Origin: Eubacteriales bacterium
Lineage (GTDB): Bacteria > Bacillota > Clostridia > Oscillospirales > Butyricicoccaceae
DNA: 64,000 bases
Reading direction: 5' to 3'
Assembly: GCA_030539335.1 (NCBI GenBank)
Contig: JAUNSG010000007.1
Coordinates: 1-64,000 of the forward strand
Both the position numbers and the translations under genes were made by a program. Shown here in pieces: positions 60,719 through 64,000 of this stretch; the first letter of the stretch is position 1, and every line of letters starts with the position of its first letter. Below the pieces are notes generated by a model that was given only the letters and a program-made list of their open reading frames with translations, made no database searches and was not told the DNA's origin.

Positions 60719-63088
60719 TTATGATCCGGAATACTCCGAAATCTCCGTTCCCACCGCCGCAACGATGCGGTCATGAATTTCATCATAGTCGCTCAGCTCT
60801 TCGCCGCCATTGAGCGCTGGATCAAGCGGAATTGTGTAATAGTACTTCCCGTTGTACTTTGTCTTGGTAAAACACGAAATATAGGAGTTTTCCGCAAGGA
60901 CGACATTCCCCTGTTCATCACGCTGCAGTCGGATGCGCAGAATAACCGAATCGCGGTTGCCATCAATCTGATTCACGCTGGCCTGGAAATCTCCGAGGGA
61001 ATAGAAGCAGGGCACCTTACGTCCATCCTCCGCCGTCAGCTCGGTATACTGCTGCAGCAGATGACAATGCGAACCGACAATGTAATCCACACCGAGATTC
61101 GCCAGCTCCTGGGCATCTTCCTTCTGTGATTCGCGGATATCGCTCATATTCTTGACGCCCCAATGCATATAAACGACAACATATTCCGCGCCGGCCTGAC
61201 GAAGCTGTGCAATGTCCTGCTTTGCCTTTTCTTCGTCATAGTAATTCAGGACGGTATCCACATCCTCCGAAGCCCAATCCTCGTCTTTTCCGTTAAAGCC
61301 GGTTTCCTTAGACAAATAAGACAGATAGCCCACTTTAATGCCATCGACATCCATCAGCATATACCGCGGATCTTCGCTGTCCTTGAAGACGCCCGTCCGC
61401 GCCAGCTTGTAACGCTCCACCTGTTCGATGGTATCAAAGACACCTTCCTTGCCGGCATCACAGTTGTGATTGTTGGACATCACGACACCGTCAAATCCGG
61501 CATACCGCACCGCATCCAGATAGCGGCTCGGCGCATTGCAGTTCGCCATGTTCTCGATATAACCTTCCTCGTGCATGTAGGGCCAGGCAGAGGAGAGTAC
61601 GGTCTCCAAGTTTCCGATCGCCAGATCGGCGCTCTCAATAATGGATTTGACTCCATCAAAGCTCTCATTAAAATTGTAATTTCCGGTATCGTACCCCTGC
61701 TTGGCCTGCTGTGCGCCGGTACACATCATGTCACCGACCATCATGATCACGGCGTCATTGTCCTGCTTGGCCTTTGCATTGCTCCACACGCCGTTCTCAT
61801 CCTGGGCATAATCCGAAACAATCGCACTCAGGGCCTCCAGCGGCTGACGGTCCACCGTAACCGTACAGGTCTTGGTCTCATCGGTCAGCTTGCTGTAGCA
61901 GGAAATTTCACAGGTTCCGGCTGCGGCAGCATAAATCGTACCGCTGATGGAAATGGATGCAACCGAATCGTCGGAAGATGACCAGACCAGCGAGTCTGCC
62001 TCTCCCCATCCGATATAGGCATCCATTGTCCGCGTTGTCCCGGAACGCATATAAATCTTTTTCGGACGCAGAACCAGCTTCTCACTGTACGAGGCCTCCA
62101 CCGGGTCACTGTATTTACTATAAATTTTTTCTCCGTTTTCCGTCAGCCGATAGCTGCGGATCTTATAATACACACTCTTTTTCTTGTGATTAAAATCCTG
62201 ATCCACATAGGTATAAATCGCCCGCTCCGGAAGATCCTCCAGCAGAGTATATTCGCCGTCCTCCTCATAGGAGCGGAACACCTCATACCCTTCGGTATCC
62301 GACGGCTTCTTCCAGTAAAACTCAATGCCTTTGTCGGTGATGCTGGAAATTTTCGTTCCATAGGGCGTCGTCGGAAGTGTCAGCTCTGCACACGAAATCT
62401 TCTTACTGTTGTACTCGTCGGAATCCGCCAGAGAAACAATGGCATATACATTTTTCCGGTCGGTCTGCGTGTGCCTGTCAATATACGTTGTCGAGGTACA
62501 GACATCTTCACTCAGGCGGTCCCAGCCGCCCTCCTCGGTCTGTCGATAGACCAGGTAACCTCTGGCCCCCTCGACCGGCGTCCATGTCAGCTGTGCCGCT
62601 GCATCTTCTTCCGCCAGACAACTGACCTGGACATCACTTGGCCACGACAAACGAACGGTCAGATGAAGCTGCTCCACCAGCTCTGAGCCGTCTCCGGTCG
62701 TCACTGTGATATCCACCTCACCCAGACTGACACCAGTTACAATGCCATTCGCATCCACCGTTGCCACGGATGGATCGGATGAAGTAAAGGTAAACTGCGG
62801 ATCGGTTGCGTTCGCCGGCGAAACCTGCGGCGTAACAGTCACCTGATGTCCGATCGATACCTTATTCGTTGTTGATTCACAGGTCAGTTCCATTGACTCT
62901 GCTGCTACAAACGGTTCATTCTGCGTCTGTTCATCCTCCTGCGACGCTTCCACCGCACTGCCAATCGCTGCACTCCCTGTATTTTGTTCTACGGTAATAC
63001 CCTGCGACGCACAGCCGCAAAGAACGCTGGCCGATAATACCCAAATGCAGCCATTGCGCATAATGGTTTCCCAAAATTTGCGATCCAA
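60719..63088 (-). CDS. Large surface lipoprotein with bacterial Ig-like and fibronectin-like domains and a C-terminal CapA domain
   Basis: 789 residues from a TTG nine bases after GGAGG; upstream in-frame starts cover the promoter. A signal ends near SVLCGC with C26 as probable lipid site. A Big_2-like domain follows at about 60-145 (SVSIGHQVTVTPQVSP type pattern, ATVDANGIVTGVSLGEVDIT), then fibronectin-III-like repeats, then a second Ig-like region (SVASISISGTIYAAAAGTCE). The C-terminal roughly 340 residues are a CapA/PGA_cap metallophosphatase-like domain: MVGDMMC, GNLETVLS, VVMSNNHNCDAGKEG, VVYMHWG and GSHCHLLQ. CapA-type domains act in poly-gamma-glutamate or other wall functions; no capBC genes are near. 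Confidence 0.88.
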   Translation of the reverse strand: MDRKFWETIMRNGCIWVLSASVLCGCASQGITVEQNTGSAAIGSAVEASQEDEQTQNEPFVAAESMELTCESTTNKVSIGHQVTVTPQVSPANATDPQFTFTSSDPSVATVDANGIVTGVSLGEVDITVTTGDGSELVEQLHLTVRLSWPSDVQVSCLAEEDAAAQLTWTPVEGARGYLVYRQTEEGGWDRLSEDVCTSTTYIDRHTQTDRKNVYAIVSLADSDEYNSKKISCAELTLPTTPYGTKISSITDKGIEFYWKKPSDTEGYEVFRSYEEDGEYTLLEDLPERAIYTYVDQDFNHKKKSVYYKIRSYRLTENGEKIYSKYSDPVEASYSEKLVLRPKKIYMRSGTTRTMDAYIGWGEADSLVWSSSDDSVASISISGTIYAAAAGTCEISCYSKLTDETKTCTVTVDRQPLEALSAIVSDYAQDENGVWSNAKAKQDNDAVIMMVGDMMCTGAQQAKQGYDTGNYNFNESFDGVKSIIESADLAIGNLETVLSSAWPYMHEEGYIENMANCNAPSRYLDAVRYAGFDGVVMSNNHNCDAGKEGVFDTIEQVERYKLARTGVFKDSEDPRYMLMDVDGIKVGYLSYLSKETGFNGKDEDWASEDVDTVLNYYDEEKAKQDIAQLRQAGAEYVVVYMHWGVKNMSDIRESQKEDAQELANLGVDYIVGSHCHLLQQYTELTAEDGRKVPCFYSLGDFQASVNQIDGNRDSVILRIRLQRDEQGNVVLAENSYISCFTKTKYNGKYYYTIPLDPALNGGEELSDYDEIHDRIVAAVGTEISEYSGS

Positions 63089-63137
63089 ATCCTTTGACCT
63101 CCACCGCATATACTTGTGCGATGCACATACAAGATTT

Positions 63138-63166
63138 ATGATATCATATTCGACATTTTTCTGCAA
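63138..63166 (-). promoter_or_regulatory. Promoter of the CapA-type lipoprotein gene
   Basis: TTGCAG (63161-63166) and TATCAT (63138-63143), spacer 17, minus strand, 50 bases before the TTG. Confidence 0.7.
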
Positions 63167-63208
63167 GATATTCTTCCAATTTCTCAAAAAAATCTCTGTT
63201 TTTCAGAC

Positions 63209-63240
63209 AAAAAAGCAGTCTGCGAACAGACTGCTTTTTT
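63209..63240 (-). terminator. Terminator of the small membrane protein gene
   Basis: AAAAAAGCAGTCTG pairs with CAGACTGCTTTTTT, a perfect 14-base stem with T at the end. Confidence 0.85.
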
Positions 63241-63262
63241 CCAGTTTATCTCTCATTCTCCA

Positions 63263-63727
63263 TCATTCCCGACGCGGGCAAAAGCATACTGCCGTGATGC
63301 CCACATGCAAAACACCAAAAAGGATACAGGGAAGAACTACCAGAGAATTATTCAAGCACTGTGCCGCCGCAATCAAATACAGCGGCTTCATCAGAGCGAT
63401 TCCGAAAATCAGGGAAACAGGGCTTGCCTTCCCCTGAAAATACTGCATCCATGCCATGTAATAAAGAAGCAAAAACACGATCGCCACAATCAGCCAGCTG
63501 TTCATCTGGAGCATATCGCCTTTCTCACGATGCACAGCAAACAGCAGGATCACCGCTGTGACGATCTGAAATACCCGCCTTGCAATATTAACCCATTTGT
63601 TCTTCGCATAGTTGTATTTCCAGATGTCCTTCTGCGGCGGATTCGCCATCCGAACAACAGTTGGCAGCAATTGCAGCACCCAAACAATAAAAGCGGTCAC
63701 GGAAAACCGCAAAATATACTGGCTCAT
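63263..63727 (-). CDS. Small four-helix membrane protein, unknown
   Basis: 154 residues with about four membrane helices (FIVWVLQLLPTVV, VFQIVTAVILLFAV, WLIVAIVFLLLYYMAWMQYF, LVVLPCILFGVLHVGITAVC). I do not recognise the family with confidence; the layout resembles small hypothetical membrane proteins common in Clostridia. A TATAAT -10-like element lies upstream near 63780. It is alone between two minus-strand genes with its own terminator. Confidence 0.72.
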   Translation of the reverse strand: MSQYILRFSVTAFIVWVLQLLPTVVRMANPPQKDIWKYNYAKNKWVNIARRVFQIVTAVILLFAVHREKGDMLQMNSWLIVAIVFLLLYYMAWMQYFQGKASPVSLIFGIALMKPLYLIAAAQCLNNSLVVLPCILFGVLHVGITAVCFCPRRE

Positions 63728-63853
63728 TCTCTCGTCCCACCTTATACTTAATCCCCACGGCCGAAATCGACATTCTTATTATAGCATATGGTGAAAAAAA
63801 AGTATATGGATGTCCGAAGAAAATCCGACAAAAGCCGACACGGCTCCTTTGCC

Positions 63854-64000
63854 TCACGCTCCATCCGGGCGCGCAAAGTACGCACACAAGGCCTTTTGGC
63901 TGTTGACACAGGTTTTTGGGTCACTGCAGATCACACGCTCATAGGAGCCATCGTGTTTCATCCGCCACGACTGCTGGTTATCCGCCTCCAAGGTCTCCAA
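63854..64000 (-). CDS. ppk1: Polyphosphate kinase, C-terminal end (5' part outside window)
   Basis: Only the last 48 codons are visible. They read RMKHDGSYERV, then NSQKALCAYFARPDGA and the stop, which resembles the extreme C-terminus of Ppk1 proteins. Ppk1 makes polyphosphate from ATP. With so little sequence, the assignment is moderate; the rest lies beyond the right edge. Confidence 0.65.
   Translation of the reverse strand: METLEADNQQSWRMKHDGSYERVICSDPKTCVNSQKALCAYFARPDGA

Overview
The window looks like a chromosomal segment of a gut-type member of the Clostridia (Bacillota), probably near the Oscillospiraceae/Butyricicoccaceae. The reasons are AGGAGG ribosome sites with frequent TTG and GTG starts, a SAM-I riboswitch before metK, Firmicute-type promoters, a two-part acyl-CoA dehydratase activase, a SpoIVFB-like protease, SH3b-NlpC/P60 hydrolases and YesN/YesM-type signalling. 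The assignment is by gene content only. Most of the window is moderately GC-rich; the first 5.3 kb is clearly more AT-rich. No insertion sequence, prophage or CRISPR array was seen.

Layout. 1-5.2 kb: minus-strand exopolysaccharide locus (sugar transferase, chain-length protein, decayed UDP-glucose dehydrogenase, PssD/PssE-like glycosyltransferase pair). 5.5-9.7 kb: split activase/dehydratase-like protein. 10-13 kb: CrtI-like oxidoreductase and a stand-alone adenylation enzyme. 13.1-14.6 kb: SAM riboswitch and metK. 14.8-16.8 kb: DEAD-box RNA helicase with an unusual leader. 16.9-18.3 kb: isolated two-gene operon encoding a protein with tandem Ser-Gly-Ser-Tyr repeats and a glycosyltransferase-like protein. 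18.5-20.2 kb: DeoR-type regulator and 1-phosphofructokinase. 20.2-29.2 kb: housekeeping and transport genes (YaiI, L19, NSS transporter, GH13 enzyme, ABC-F, MurD, RNase P RNA, tocopherol cyclase-like protein).

29.3-38.9 kb: a polyol-type catabolic group (SSS symporter, hydroxypyruvate isomerase-like enzyme, inositol dehydrogenase) beside a sugar-binding lipoprotein, a sensor kinase, an AraC-type response regulator and a propeller-like lipoprotein, which together may form a sense-and-respond unit. 39-43.2 kb: tRNA-Arg, a zinc alcohol dehydrogenase and three tandem SH3b-NlpC/P60 hydrolases that share one promoter design with WalR-like boxes. 43.4-51.3 kb: AlaX, NudC, TetR, PutP, an MtnA/deaminase salvage pair and a DUF1275 membrane protein. 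51.4-60.5 kb: PlsC, deoxyinosine glycosylase, ClC, BI-1, RuvC-RuvA-RuvB, an M50 protease, NrdR, a TIM-barrel isomerase and TcdA. 60.7-64 kb: a large CapA-type lipoprotein, a small membrane protein and the end of polyphosphate kinase.

The strongest candidate for an undescribed system is the Ser-Gly-Ser-Tyr repeat protein with its translationally coupled glycosyltransferase-like partner (16.86-18.35 kb). Other notable points are the tandem terminator-like leader of the RNA helicase, the WalR-like boxes at the three hydrolase promoters, and an apparent AUA start codon in the fructose-operon regulator. All calls come from reading the sequence; no database search was run.
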